Below, one piece after another: positions 35,159 through 49,011 of a stretch of DNA of 64,000 bases. The first letter of the stretch is position 1. Each line of letters starts with the position of its first letter. The stretch spans positions 5,944,001 to 6,008,000 of the forward strand of contig SCHM01000001.1 in assembly GCA_004123355.1 (NCBI GenBank), written 5' to 3'. Source of the stretch: Amphirosellinia nigrospora. Taxonomy: Eukaryota > Ascomycota > Sordariomycetes > Xylariales > Xylariaceae. Position numbers and translations under genes: made by a program. The notes beneath the pieces were generated by a model that searched no databases, was not told the DNA's origin, and saw nothing but the letters and a program-made list of their open reading frames with translations.

Positions 35159-36294
35159 GTGCACTTGGTTGCGGCGCCGGTGATATCGGTCTTGTCGCAC
35201 GCCTCCTGTCCACTACCTTCTTGTATATAAACCTACCTTGTAACTACCGTGTGCCTTATACTTGTACATATTCAGATAACATATCTTCAATTCGAAGCGC
35301 ATTCTTGTGAAATCGTATCGCTGTTACCAAGCATATCACTCTTCTCTATGTATTCTTATAACTGGTCCTAATTTCGTCAATAAGAAGGGAGACTCGTAGT
35401 CAACCTAAGTATATGTGGAACCCTGTGACATATGTGGTAGGTCAACTTTGTTGTTGTTGTGCGAAGGCCTAAATCTACTTCATATGGCTACGTACGGATT
35501 CTTGACATTCCTGGTCTCAAAGCCCCGGGTCTATCAAGATAAATTCGGGGATAGGATCCTCGCTGGTCCCCATGTAATCAGATACACCTTGCATCTACAA
35601 CCTTGTCCAGTTCTAGAGCCAGACCTTGTATATCTTACCCCAACGACTGTAATAGTCAATCGGGTAGTACTGGCAGGCTTTATTCTGGACCTTGGCTACG
35701 TGGCCTCGGGCTGCGATGCGCCAGAGAAGGGCGCCACCGTAAAGGAAACTTTGGGAAGGATCTTACTAGGGCAGAGGATTGCATAGAAGTCCCCAATGGC
35801 AATTAAAAGGGCCAAAATGCAATTGAATTTAATGATTTTCATCGGGGGTGTGGGTGACAGGGATCACGGCCGGCATGGGGTCGGCACACATGAGGTTGGT
35901 CAGCATTGGATACCATAGCATGTATCATAGCGGCTCTAGTTGGTGATTTGGACACGACGACATGCGGTATCAATTCCTGGTTGAGTAAAGTCTACATGCA
36001 TCATAAAGTCTCTTATTCGACTGTGTGACAACCTATTTGCTTGCATTAAGTCACAAAGAATCGGACGATTTCCATATCCCATGATAGATCCTTCCCAGCG
36101 CGACGTTGTTATCGCAAGGGCTAGACATTTCTTCCATTGGATCCCCAGAGCCTCATGTGGAGGCTGAGTTCTTTTTATCTTCACTTCTCTCGTATGCTTC
36201 TTCGAGTCCCAGGTTTGTTTGAGCTTCTCTCGTACCGTAATTCAATTTCCTTCCTAAACCAAACTCTTCCCACCTACCTCTAACTTGGATAAAT
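35159..36294. other. Intergenic region
   Basis: No gene recognised. Confidence 0.5.
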
Positions 36295-38251
36295 ATGAAC
36301 TCAGATACTCCTGTAGCCTGGAAGCCCAGCATCTGGAAGGCTTTCCCATGGTCAGCTATATGCGCCATCGTCATATTGTGAGTCTTGGTCTCGTACATTT
36401 GGCTTGTCTCTGATGGGATATGGTTTTCATTTGCTTATCGACGAGTTTTTAATAAGTCTCGCTACGGCCGGATCAATGGTGGCCGTCCTGTACGATTCGC
36501 ATGATAAAGATGTGGCATCGTGGCCGTCGTCAACACCCCCTATCTGTCCAAGTCATCCTATCGATCTTAGTGAACATCGCCAACCTGAGTCTTATGGTGG
36601 CTCTGAGCGAAGGTTACAAAATCAGCTGGTGGCTTAAGGCTCTTAAGGGCGCCCGTCTTGCGAACCTGCAGTTCGATCTCGGAGTACAGCAGAGCCCTAG
36701 CGCCTTCTTGCGGTCGTCATGCTCGCTTGACCGGTTCGCCGTCGCGGCTGTGGTTGCGCTGGTAGTTAGCGTCGCCGACGGCCCACTGCTTCAGCGCTCT
36801 ACGACAACTAAGTTGAAGGTTTCCACGGTGAATGACACGTTAGTCACAGTCTTTGTTTCTCCAGACATGTTACCAAACAACTTCAGCGGGTGGAATGGAG
36901 GAAACGGTCTCGTAACAAACGACGTGTACCCCGCCACTCTCCTCCTGCCAGTATTTTCCAATGTGAGTAAAGCTTATACTGCAAATGAAGACATCCGCCT
37001 GCCTTACATGGGCTGCGGGGGAAATAGTACCTGCGTCGCATCCATGCCAGGTCCCGGCTTCGATATCACTTGCGAGGAAACCCAAGTGCCCGCTAATTTC
37101 AGGGCCTTAAATTCTGCAAGACTTCCGAACAATATCACAGCATTCGAAATCGACTTCCAGTTTGGCGCGAATCCCCCTAATGTCTCGGTGTATAGTACGG
37201 TAAACTTCACAGCCACGTACAAGCTTGACCCGTCATGTATAGGCTCCCTCGTAAAAAAGCAGTGCTCCATGAAGCTTGCAACGGTGGGGTATCCCCTGAC
37301 TATCAGCAACGGCACGTCGACACTGGGGAAATGGCGGCCGTCCATGAATGAGACAATCGAGGTCCTACAGATCAACAACGAGGACGCTCTGTTCACGGCC
37401 GCCGCGGGAAAGATGGAGCGCGGGGTATTGCGGTTCCAATAGCCGGCAATTTTGTGTCGATGCTAGGGGGCATCGTATTTACCATGGAGAATATCTTCAA
37501 GTCTAGCGCCAACTTGCGGTTGCTGTCAGAGACGATTCTTCCCTATATCGTCAATGCCACCGGCCTGGCCTCGACCAATTACCTGACGTCGGATAGATTT
37601 TCGTACGGCAATTGCACCATGACATGGGAAGACCCGACAACCGACATCTTCAATGCGATGCGTGAGCTGATGTTTCGCAGCGCCATCGCTAATGCCGCCG
37701 CCAATTCGTCATACGCTACGCCGCAGGTGCTTCCTGCTATCAGCACCGAGATCAGCACGGCTTATCAGAGTCGGTACGAGTATCTGTGGATAGTCCTCGC
37801 CATCACAATTTTTGAGATGGTCGGAATATTCTTCCTGCTGAGCGGGTGGTGGCGCCTGGGCCGGAGTGTGTCATTAGATACCTTCGAGATCGCCAACGCC
37901 CTTGGCGCAACTACACTAGACGACGTCGGGTCCAACAGCACGATTAACGGCATAGTCAAGGTTGTGGGTAGCAAGATACTGAAATACGGCGAGGTGGAAG
38001 GCACAGGCGAGGGCACAGAATCAGAGGTCAAATCATCACTGCCTCTGCTCTTGCGTGAACATCATTCTGGTATCGCCTCAAAGGGAAGTATGAACGAGGA
38101 TGAAATAAAGATAAGTAGAATCTCACTGCATAATAGTGGTAAAGCCACAATCGACGAAGAGGACGCGGAGACCGCCGATGCGTCGCGACGGTTAAGACTC
38201 AGCGATGCTAGAGTTGTACGTGAAATACGGCCTGGGGTGGTATATTGTTGA
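36295..38251 (+). CDS. DUF3176-like fungal membrane protein
   Basis: Exon 1 is 36295-36377 and exon 2 is 36457-38251. An N-terminal pair of hydrophobic segments (PWSAICAIVIL joined to LATAGSMVAVLY, then LSVQVILSILVNIANLSLMV) is followed by a Lys/Trp-rich turn (YKISWWLKALKGARL) and AVAAVVALVVSVADGPLLQR. A large N-glycosylatable extracellular part (many NxS/T, paired Cys) comes next, then one more membrane helix (LWIVLAITIFEMVGIFFLLS) and a cytoplasmic tail. This layout is that of DUF3176 proteins, whose function is unknown. Two one-base breaks: the C5 run at 36532-36536 (one base extra or two missing), and a likely missing G near 37430 that creates a TAG. Confidence 0.72.
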
Positions 38252-38963
38252 ATATAAAGGCAGAGCTGTGGTTATTTTGTACGACAACCCTGACATCTTA
38301 GTCGACATAAGAGATGGCAGCCGGTTCGTAATTCGGCTCACATGAGCTATCCGGAGGGAGCTTTTCTCTTTTGAAATTCGGCCCCTTGAATGGGATTTCA
38401 CTCAAGGGACCAGGTTCATTAAGGGCTGTAAATAGTAGGCAGACTCGAATACCCCAAACCGCAACAGACTCAACAGTGTACGTTTGGTCTTTGACTAAAA
38501 GAAACTGAAGGATGCATAGATATATACGGTGTGATCTTCCTTTCAGAAACTATGTACAGATTAGTCCTTCTGTCTAGCAATGGATACACTGAAGTAATAG
38601 TCACTGGAGCACTCAAGATCGATAAGTCGTGGCCGAGTTTCTGCCGAGCGTACGACCCACATAAGCGGGCTTGGCACTAGATGGTACGTACCTTATCAAC
38701 GAAAGTGGAGCATAGAGCTTTAGAGCTTGGATCCAAAATTTTCAATTCTGGGCTTCACATTTAACCTCGCCCGTTCTGTATCGCAACAGCGAAAGATCGA
38801 TCCCACCGTATCCTGGCGCATCACCGACTCACCCTGTTGCCGCTACTCCGAGTTGCCGACATTGTTTTAACGCATAACGCCATTGCGCCAATTTGGCTTC
38901 TGACACCCATAAATCTACATCGGTGATCCAATCGGCCTATCGCGGTCAACGTTCGTTGCAACC
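38252..38963. other. Upstream region of NOP56
   Basis: No gene recognised; the last few hundred bases are the likely promoter. Confidence 0.5.
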
Positions 38964-41791
38964 ATGCCGCACATCGATTACGTTCTGCACGAGGTTAGCA
39001 CTTTGTCCTCTGTGGCGGAACCTGGCTGACCACTGACCCCGAGTTAGTCTGCGACCGGATACGCCCTCTTCAAAGTAGTGCACCAACAAGATGAGATCGC
39101 GTTGCGGATGGACGAGGTGAAGAAGGCTGCGAGGACTTGTCGAAGCTCGGCAAGATGATTGATCTTGCTAGCTTCACTCCCTGGAGATCGGCCCAAGAAG
39201 CGCTGGAGAACATTCATTCCATCTCGGAAGGCTTGATGTCCGACTATCTCAAATCCACCCTCGAGCTCAACATCAAGCACTCAAAGAAACAGAAGGTCGT
39301 GCTCGGTGTTGCCGATAAGAACCTCGCCGGAAATATCAAGGCCGCCTTTCCAGGCATTGAACCTGAGACCAGCGAGACATCCGACGCCGTCGCCTATCTC
39401 CTTCGTGGCATCCGTCTATTCTCGAGCAAATTGTTGAAGGGCCTGAACGAGGGAGATGAGGAGAAGGCGGAATTGGGTCTCGGCCATGCTTGTGGGTGTT
39501 GCTATGCCTCGGCCTCACCAATTGCATCCTGCTGACATTGCGTGCTAGACTCTCGTAGCAAGGTTAAGTTTAATGGTGAGTATCAAAAGCCTTTCTTATT
39601 CTTTCAATTGTAGCATGTACAGGGTGAAAGGCGCCAAGAATAAAAACCACTGACTCTTCATTAGTACACCGGAATGACAATCATAGTGAGTTCCCTATCA
39701 ATGACGTTTGCCAACGACGCTTCTGGAAGCTTGAACGGACTCGGGCATCTACCTCGAACAATAATGACTGACAATTTGCCTCTAGTTATCCGCTCTATTG
39801 CCACGTATGTGTGAATCCAAATACACTCTCTGACTAGACTATCGTTAACATTGAACCGCATAGCCTGGACAATCTCGATAAGGTAAACATCATGTTCCCT
39901 CTCCGTTTTAGGCGTTGGACAGCCAGTATCCGGTGTGAAATCATTCGTGCTTCCAACACTTCTGGATACACCCGTCGTGGTTACTAAGCTCTAATGTCAA
40001 TGACCATCACTAACTTGGTGTTTAGGGTATCAATCTTTTCTCTCAGAAGCTGTAAGTATTTCGAGGCTTCATTTTCGTTCTGTGGTAATCGAAATATGGA
40101 ACAAACCTCTGCTGGTTCCCTGGGGATTCACGACTTCCCATCCGACGAAGATTTGGCTCTAATGACTAACTCTTCATAGCCGCGAGTGGTACAGCTGGCA
40201 CTTTCCAGAGTTGGTAAGCAGTTTGAGTTCCTCTGCCACGACGACCACTGACTCTAGATATAGTACGCGATTTGCTCTGATAATCTCACGTACGCCAAGG
40301 TTGCGCGTTTCGTCGGAGATAAGAGTGAGTTAGGGGACGATAAACTGCACGATTTGGCTGCACTTCTAGACGATGACGAGGAGAAGGCGTCTGAGGTTAT
40401 CCTTAAGGCGAAAATGTCTATGGGTAGAGAAATAGGGGCTGCCGATCTTGAGAACGTTCTCACCTTTGCCGAAAAAGTCGAAAGTTTGGCAGGTAAGTGA
40501 TTTGGTCATACTTTGTTCGCGTGTACTAACAGTTTTGTCCCAATTTAGAATACCGCAAAACCCTATTCTCCTATTTAACGTGAGTATTTCTCAAGACCAT
40601 GTTCATGTTTTGGCAATTTTGAGAGCCAAAGGTTTCCTTCTGCGGCCATGATAGAGCCAAAAGCTTCCGAAATTTCATAAATTACAGCCGGAATAGAGAT
40701 AACTAACTCCGAGCGTTCTAGTGATAAGATGAATACCGTGGCGCCAAATCTTGCTACTCTAGGTTAGTAACCCTCGAATGTTTTCACATTTCACCAGTGT
40801 TGGCGCTCGCAATCTAAGCTGCTGCCATGATGCCGTCAATGACTACCGCTAACTCTTCCCAAACCAGTCGGGCAAGTAATTGGTGGGCGTTTGATCCAGA
40901 AAGCCGGATCCTTAACGAATCTCAGCAAAATGCCCGCATCCACAGTTCAGATCCTGGGTGCGGAAAAAGGTAATACCATCAATTTACTCATTAATCTTCG
41001 TATATTTGATTCCAAATGCTAACGATGCTTAGCTCTGTTCAGGGCCCTCAAAACGAAGAGGTGAGTATTTGTCTTTTCAAACCTTTTCTTATCGTTCTTT
41101 CTTTCTATAATATCTTAGGCTAGATTTCTTGGCCACAGAAAATTCGCTCCTGTTATCCCTTTTTAGAGCCCAATTGCTAACCTTTGGTCTCTTAAGCGCA
41201 ACTCCTAAGTACGGTTTACTATATCACTCGACTTTCATTGGAAAGGCAGCGCAAAAAGATAAGGGAAGAATTTCTCGATACTTAGCAAACAAGTGTGCAA
41301 TTGCGTAAGTTGCCCTTGTTCCTAATGCTTAGAGCTAGTTTTAAGCTAAAGCGCAATTATTGATATTTTCTAACATAGCGCACGTATCGATAATTTCTCC
41401 GAGGAACCTTCGAAAAAGTTTGGTGAGGTTCTGCGTGGCCAGGTTGAAGATAGGTTGGAGTTTTATGCGACTGGCAAGAAACCTACCAAGAACTCCGATG
41501 TCATGGTGAGTATAGTTGTAAATATCGTAGTGCTACCACTAACATATTGGTAGGACAAGGCTGTAGCAGATCTATTAGCCGAGGGCGAGAGCATGGCCAT
41601 CGATACTGAGATGATTGATGCTCCAATTCCCACCACCAAGAAAGAGAAGAAGTCAAAGGACAAAGAGGACAAGAAGGAACAAGAAGGACAAAAAGCGCAG
41701 ACACAGCGAGGTGAAGGACACGGTAGACGCCGACGCCGAGGTCAATGGCGAGAAGAAGAAGAAAAAGAAGAAGAGGCACTCTGAGGCGTGA
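38964..41791 (+). CDS. NOP56: Nop56, box C/D snoRNP core protein
   Basis: Nucleolar scaffold for 2'-O-methylation of pre-rRNA, partner of Nop58, fibrillarin and Snu13. Sixteen exons, starting 38964-38993 and 39048-39491, then very short ones: 39549-39575, 39665-39685, 39786-39804, 39864-39882, 40026-40051, 40180-40213. Then 40264-40492, 40549-40579, 40722-40762, 40868-40969, 41033-41060, 41197-41304, 41379-41505, 41554-41791. Conserved pieces: [100 protein letters not shown] and [13 protein letters not shown]. The tail is Lys-rich ([12 protein letters not shown]). Frame breaks: near 39128 (one base missing) and 41666 (one extra or two missing), the latter just before the Lys-rich tail. Confidence 0.92.
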
Positions 41792-42516
41792 TGAATACCA
41801 ACTCGTCAGCTCTCTTTCGGGGATGATGTCTCACGCACGGGCACTGGCGTTCTGGATCGGGGTGTTTTTCTTGCTGGGTATCTTCCTGTCTCTAACTAGT
41901 GTATACATATGTGGGATCGTGCCCGTATGTTTTTTCTACTTCTTTCGCCTCGCTCTAACACTTTATGGATTGCGAGTAGGCATGGATTTCCCATCCTTGT
42001 GTGAATTTGTGTGAACTATGAGTCTTGAACCTGTTTATTTTTGCAACACCCCAGTGTCAAAAGCGGCCGAGACGAGCTTGACGCGATGTTGAGCATAAGC
42101 TGGTAGGTATGTGGTATTAATGCAAATGACTTTCGCATCAAACAGACTCGCCCCTAGCTTTTGTCGGCATCTCCGCGTGCAGCACAGTCGACGAGTGAAT
42201 AACGGGGGATATTTCGCCAGCACGGATTGTGCTAAAATAATAGCTTGTGTCATGCCAATCATGAAGTCAGGTAGGTAGGTACATTCAGACACCCAACCCC
42301 GTCGGCCACGAGTCCCCGAAACGACGCCCCCTAACGCCGATGTAATGCCCGTCTCTGCTGCCCCTCCCGTTTTTCTTTGCGTGGGCGTTTCATATTTCTC
42401 ACGTCCGTCTCTCTTTACATCTCGTCCCTCATTCCGTGTCTTGCGCGAAGTTCTGATAAAGATAAAAGCGTTGTTGAATGCGTCTGTGTAGTAAGTGGGT
42501 GTGAATAAGCCAATTT
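41792..42516. other. Spacer between convergent NOP56 and VPS4
   Basis: 3' ends of two genes; nothing else recognised. Confidence 0.5.
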
Positions 42517-43947
<1,431 letters not shown>

Positions 43948-44566
43948 GGCGGTTGAAGGGTGGGCGGGCGAGCGACGGTGGGGAGGGAGTCGTGGGGAGG
44001 TGAGGTGAGCAGATAAGGGGTTTGTTGTCAGCAAGTATAAGGCCCCGAAGTAGTGGAAGTGACAACAGTGGTTGCCTAGGGGTTTTATGGCACGGGAGCC
44101 AACGCCGACGGGGATAGCAATTTCGAGGCGAGAACCTTAGCTGGGAGAAATAGGCGGGCTGATGTTGTGACGTGGGTATGCCTACACCTTGTGCTGTATT
44201 GTAGGGATTGTAGGGATGCCGTCGTCTGGGGAGCGACGGGTCTAGCCTGATTTGGCGGGTCATGGAGCCAGACAGCCAGACAGCCAGACAGCTAGGCAGG
44301 CAAGAACCCCAAGCCACGTCGTGAGTTAACACCAGCCACACAGCGACTGAGCATCCAGCCAATTCTTCCCCATTCGAAAATAACCAGGCTGGGCAGTTGT
44401 GGTGACCGACACAGTGTCTTGTGGAGGATACCTACTTATCTAAATCTATCTTGGGGGAAATATACGTAAATGAATCCTGGCGTTTCTTCTCCTTGAACTG
44501 GCCGATATCATCATTTGACCGACACCAACCTACCCTACCCCACATACAGCAAAACCCAAACCAACC
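43948..44566. promoter_or_regulatory. Divergent promoter between VPS4 and prefoldin 6
   Basis: 619 bp serving both genes. A short tandem repeat of CAGCCAGA (CAGACAGC unit) lies at about 44270-44295. No other element recognised. Confidence 0.45.
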
Positions 44567-45134
44567 ATGGCTGAAGTGCAAGCTCAGCTCCAGGCACTAT
44601 CTGAAGAGTACCAAAAGTTACAACAAGAACTCCAGACTGCCGTCGATTCTCGGCAAAGGATCGAAGCCCAGAGACAAGAAAACATTGGAGTGCAGAAAGT
44701 GAGTAGCCAGACATACCCTACCATTCACACCTGTCCTTCATATTCTATTTGCTCATTCTATTCATGCGCAAACAACTATCGAGACCGTTCGCTAATCAAA
44801 GAAAATAAAAGGAATTTGAGAGATTAAAAGATGGCGAGAGCATATACAAGCTCACTGGGCCCATCTTATTAAAGCAAGACAAGGTGGAGGCCGAGAGCAC
44901 CGTCAAGGGACGACTTGAATTCATTGGAAATGAGCTGTGAGTTATCGCATAATCATATAGTGAGCGTTGAGGATTCTAATTGACCTTTGATGTCCGTTGA
45001 ATAGAGAGAGGTCAGAGGGCCACATCAATGAGATACAGGAGAAGCTAGAGAAGAAGAAGGGCGAGATCATACAAGCCCAGGCTGGACTTCAACCTGCCGG
45101 CGGCGCCTCCGGGAAGGCTGCCATCAAAGCTTAG
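44567..45134 (+). CDS. YKE2: Prefoldin subunit 6 (Yke2)
   Basis: Beta-type prefoldin subunit that delivers unfolded actin and tubulin to the CCT chaperonin. Exons: 44567-44698, 44812-44936, 45005-45134. The first coiled coil (LQALSEEYQKLQQELQTAVD) and SRQRIEAQRQENIGVQK are followed by EFERLKDGESIYKLTGPIL, the beta-hairpin core LLKQDKVEAESTVKGRLEF, and the second coiled coil INEIQEKLEKKKGEIIQAQ. About 125 residues, normal for the family. No frame break. Good Kozak context (ACCATGG). Confidence 0.93.
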
Positions 45135-45982
45135 TTGGGTAGGGAGGGCCTCAGCAACTATTACGACGAGCAAGTTGTTCTGTCGTCCAAGATTGTCAGC
45201 TGCACCAAGGCGATTCAAAGAGCTTTGAGTAAATAAGTCGCGAAAACAGCTTTAATCAGCCTAGTGACAATGTAGCAAATGCAACTCACACTTACAGTAC
45301 AGCCTTTTCTTTTCTACACAATGGCTCATGACAACTTCCTTCAGACGCTCTAGCATTCTCGCAGATGTGAGCCAGTGTCAATATGGTAGCTTGCTCTACC
45401 CTTCAAGTCTAAACATATAGCCTTCATACTGATTGAGAGGTATCTGCTACGTTAATTATTTCACACCTTTCAAACCACAACAAGGTGAGATACCCCTGAA
45501 CAGGACCCTGGGTATATACATGCCGAAGTGGTATCTATATGTATGCGCCACATGCGTTCCTGGAAATGACGTAATTGGCTGTCTCAATGCCCCGCGATGT
45601 GGCTTCAACACACAAAATGAGGGGTGTGGAACCCCGACGGAACCTTGATGGCTACCTAATCCGACAGCGGTAGTGTTGTAGCTCGAGAACAACGCGCCGC
45701 TTAGCTTAGGTACTTGTACATATCCTTGTTAAAGTGTCTGCCTTCCGATTTACAAGTCAAATACAATAATACATCTAATAGGTAATACATCTACCACAGA
45801 CCTAGCTCTCTCATTGTTGTTAGGTAGTCCGACCATTCACTCACCCATCGAGCCATCCTCTACCGTCGTTCAAACTTTTATCCAACGGGTTTCCTCTCCT
45901 TTCCTTCTCGTCTCGAATACCGGCCATCGATGCTCTTCGTTCTATGCCCACGCCAACCGTGTTGCACCGCCGACCGACAGAC
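45135..45982. other. Spacer between YKE2 and the AMSH-like gene
   Basis: 3' region and promoter; nothing else recognised. Confidence 0.5.
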
Positions 45983-47797
45983 ATGGCGTCAAATACCACA
46001 AGTAATGAGGTCTCGGCCCGCCCGATGAGCGTGAAAGAGATATCGGCCCGCGCGGAAGCCTTCGAATTCACCTATAGCATCCCTTTCAAGCAATGGCTGC
46101 GCACATCACAGACAATTCAGCAGCAGGTGAGTAACCACTGCAAACCATACCAACCAACCTTAGACACTGGAGTTTGAAAAGTGAACTTCCGGATAGCGCG
46201 CTCGATACTGACGACACGCGACCAGGCCGACATGTATCTTCGCGATTGCAACCTTTCCCAAGCCTACCTCCTCTACCTCCGATACTCCATGCTCGTGATA
46301 AACTTGCTTAAGACACATCCCGAGGCCAAAACACCAGAGGCCAAAAAGGCTCTCCACAACAAATTTCTCACTATAGACGTCGTGTTCAAACATTTAGAAG
46401 CAATTAAGCCTATATTGGAACGGGAATTTGCAGCCTGGCAGGAAAATCAGGCCAAAAATAGGGCGCAATCCAACCACGACCAAGAGAGCTCTGTAGAGCT
46501 ACCCAGAGAGCTCTCCCCATACCAGCAGTATGCTTCCAAAGATCCCGCCTTGTCGTATGCTGGTCGGTTGTTGGATGCTGGTGAGAATCAAGACCTCGCC
46601 GTTGAATTGGCACAGAAGGAGATACAACGACGAGATGCAGAGAGAAGAGCGACCGAGAAAAACGGGGAGACCCGTCGCGGGCAACAACGACGCACGGCTG
46701 GGTTTTGGGACACCTGGTCCAACGACATCTTAGACAAGCAGGCCGAGGATGAAGAGGTTTTCCGCAAGCAGATGGAGTCGACGAGAAGGACTTTAGACCA
46801 AGATACGGACTCCCCACCTAGTGGCCTTAAACCCGCAGCGGATCGCCCTCTCAAGCCGCCGTCTGTGTCAAGCTACTCTTATCCAAAGATAGCTAGATCT
46901 GTCCCAATAGATTACACTCCTCAGCATCTCAGAAGCGATGAAAGCAAACCATCCCTACCACCTCTACCCCCTAAACGTGAGGTTGTGGACCGCCCACTCC
47001 TTATTCCCGAGCGTCCAGCGAAGACACCATACCCTCGCGAGTTTCCGCATGAGCTACCGTCCCGTCCTCCAAAATTGCAGGACTCAGTTCCAGAACCGCC
47101 AAAGAAGCAACAGCAGCGTGTCGCATTCAAGCCCGCAGCATACCTTGAGAACGGTGAACCCATTCGACCCATTTTCCTTCCACGACAACTCCGCCGCCGA
47201 TTCCTTGAACTAGCCTCTGAAAATACCAAAAGGGGTCTAGAGATGTGTGGGATTCTGTGCGGAACTGCTGTTAATAACGCGTTATTCGTACGGTGTTTAC
47301 TTATTCCGGAACAGAAGTGTACTTCGGATACATGTGAGACGGAGAACGAGAATACGATGGTGGACTATTGCATCGAAGAAGACTTACTGATGCTGGGTTG
47401 GATCCATACGCATCCCACACAAACTTGCTTCATGAGTTCCCGGGATCTGCACACACAATCTGGATACCAGGTTATGTTACCTGAAAGTATCGCAATTGTG
47501 TGTGCACCAAAGTTTGAACCTTCGTAAGTGAACATCTACAATTGTTTAGCCTCTATGTCAGTAGCTAATGTTTCATCGATCAGATACGGCATATTCCGAC
47601 TTACAAACCCGCCAGGGCTGTCACACATACTCAACTGCACGCAGTCCTCTACATTCCACGCCCACTCTGTAGATAACCTTTACACTAAAGCCGAGAATCC
47701 GCCAGGTCATGTATATGAGGACGATAACCTTGAGTTTTTCGTGCATGACATCCGACCTGGCGCTCGCAACGGCGCCGTTCCGAATAAGAATTTTTAG
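45983..47797 (+). CDS. AMSH-like JAMM deubiquitinase
   Basis: Zinc metallo-deubiquitinase of the AMSH/Sst2 type that trims K63-linked ubiquitin from cargo at endosomes. Exons: 45983-46126, 46226-47523, 47584-47797. The N-terminal USP8-dimer/MIT-like helical domain (PFKQWLRTSQTIQQQ, DMYLRDCNLSQAYLLYLRYS) is split by intron 1. I place its acceptor at 46225 because TGA follows the earlier AG. A Pro/Arg-rich linker follows, then the MPN+ domain: catalytic Glu in EMCGILCG and zinc motif WIHTHPTQTCFMSSRD followed by LHTQSGYQVMLPESIAIV, the AMSH-specific extension. No frame break. Its role complements VPS4 3 kb away, though the closeness may be chance. Confidence 0.9.
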
Positions 47798-49011
47798 GGT
47801 ATCAAATTTGAATGGCTCGGCCATGGCGCAGAGTCCTGCGGGCTGGCTCGATGCTTTATGTTAGACTACACCCCTAATCGAAGAGTGACGTGTTTCTGTT
47901 CCCGGCCCTATTTGTCCAAATCACGAAAGCCACGCAAGTTACGGAAGATGAGAAATGAGGATTGATACACTGGAGTTTCGTTTTTTTTTTTCTCTGTGCT
48001 TCCTTTTTCTGCTCGTTCATCGCCCAGCACGTCACAGCTGTCCGACCCACCGATTATTCATCGCATGGCATGGAGTTGGGAAGGGAAATTTTCGGTCTGG
48101 GCTTGGGCTTAGACCTAGACGCATTCGCTGGTGTTTGGTGATGACTTTGAACTTTGAGGGGACCGACTTTAACTCAACCAAATTAAACCGAACTTGACCG
48201 GTCTTTGTGAGAGTTGTTTTTAATGTATAAGAAGGGGGGATGCGGTCTTGTAGATACGAGGTTTTACGTTTGATCATCCGATTCAATTCAAATGGTTGAT
48301 TTGGTTTGTAACCTTGCTGAGCTTGTTGCCCAGTGCGAAGAGATGAATCAATAACGCCAACATATTGTGGATTGTCATTTTCCAGGCTACCTACCTAGGT
48401 ACTTATGGAATTCAATGTGCTCGTTGGCATTTCTTGGTTGGGCCACTATCCACCTAGGCAGGTTTATAATATTCTACTCTATATACTCCAAAGGCCGAGA
48501 ATTTTCTTGCTTCCTTATCGCTGTCATGGAGGTTGGTCCCTTGATTAACACCTTAGCAGAGAACTGCGTGTGGCGTATTTAGTGGGTTCATCTTCAATTC
48601 TAAATGGGACGGTCGGGCGGGTGTCCGATAGGACAACTATTCATATTGTTATAATGAGAAAACCCCTTCCGATCCCTTCTCACAGAAGCCCTTTTTACAG
48701 CAAGTCCAAATTTGTAGGGCAAGGATGACGTAAAGTACTGGGTTCAGTTAATGCAGAAGAACTACATCGTACAGGCAATTCAATCTCAGTTTAATAATCA
48801 CCACGCAAAGGAGCCTTTTCAATGCATTTACTTCAGACAACTTCAGCAGATAAATAGACTTATCATTATATATATGGGAGTATTAATAAACATCAAGATC
48901 CAGCAAGTCGAGACAAACCGCCGTTAACAGGTTTGTTGTCTGGTTCGTAGAGTTTACCATTGTTTCGTGTTCATAAAGCCGAGCCCTTGAAGATAGTATG
49001 CATGTAAGTAT
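47798..49011. other. Intergenic region
   Basis: No gene recognised. CTACCTACCTAGGTACTTA at about 48389-48407 is another copy of the CCTAGGTA-type tract. Confidence 0.5.

Noticed and set aside
34162-35200. Long Arg/Gly-rich frames on both strands over the GH114 gene
   Set aside because: They are shadows produced by high G+C third positions of the true frame.
46181-46225. AMSH-like gene starting with MNFRIARSILTTRD
   Set aside because: This segment lies in intron 1 and has a TACTGAC branch site; splicing at 46225 restores the conserved helical domain.
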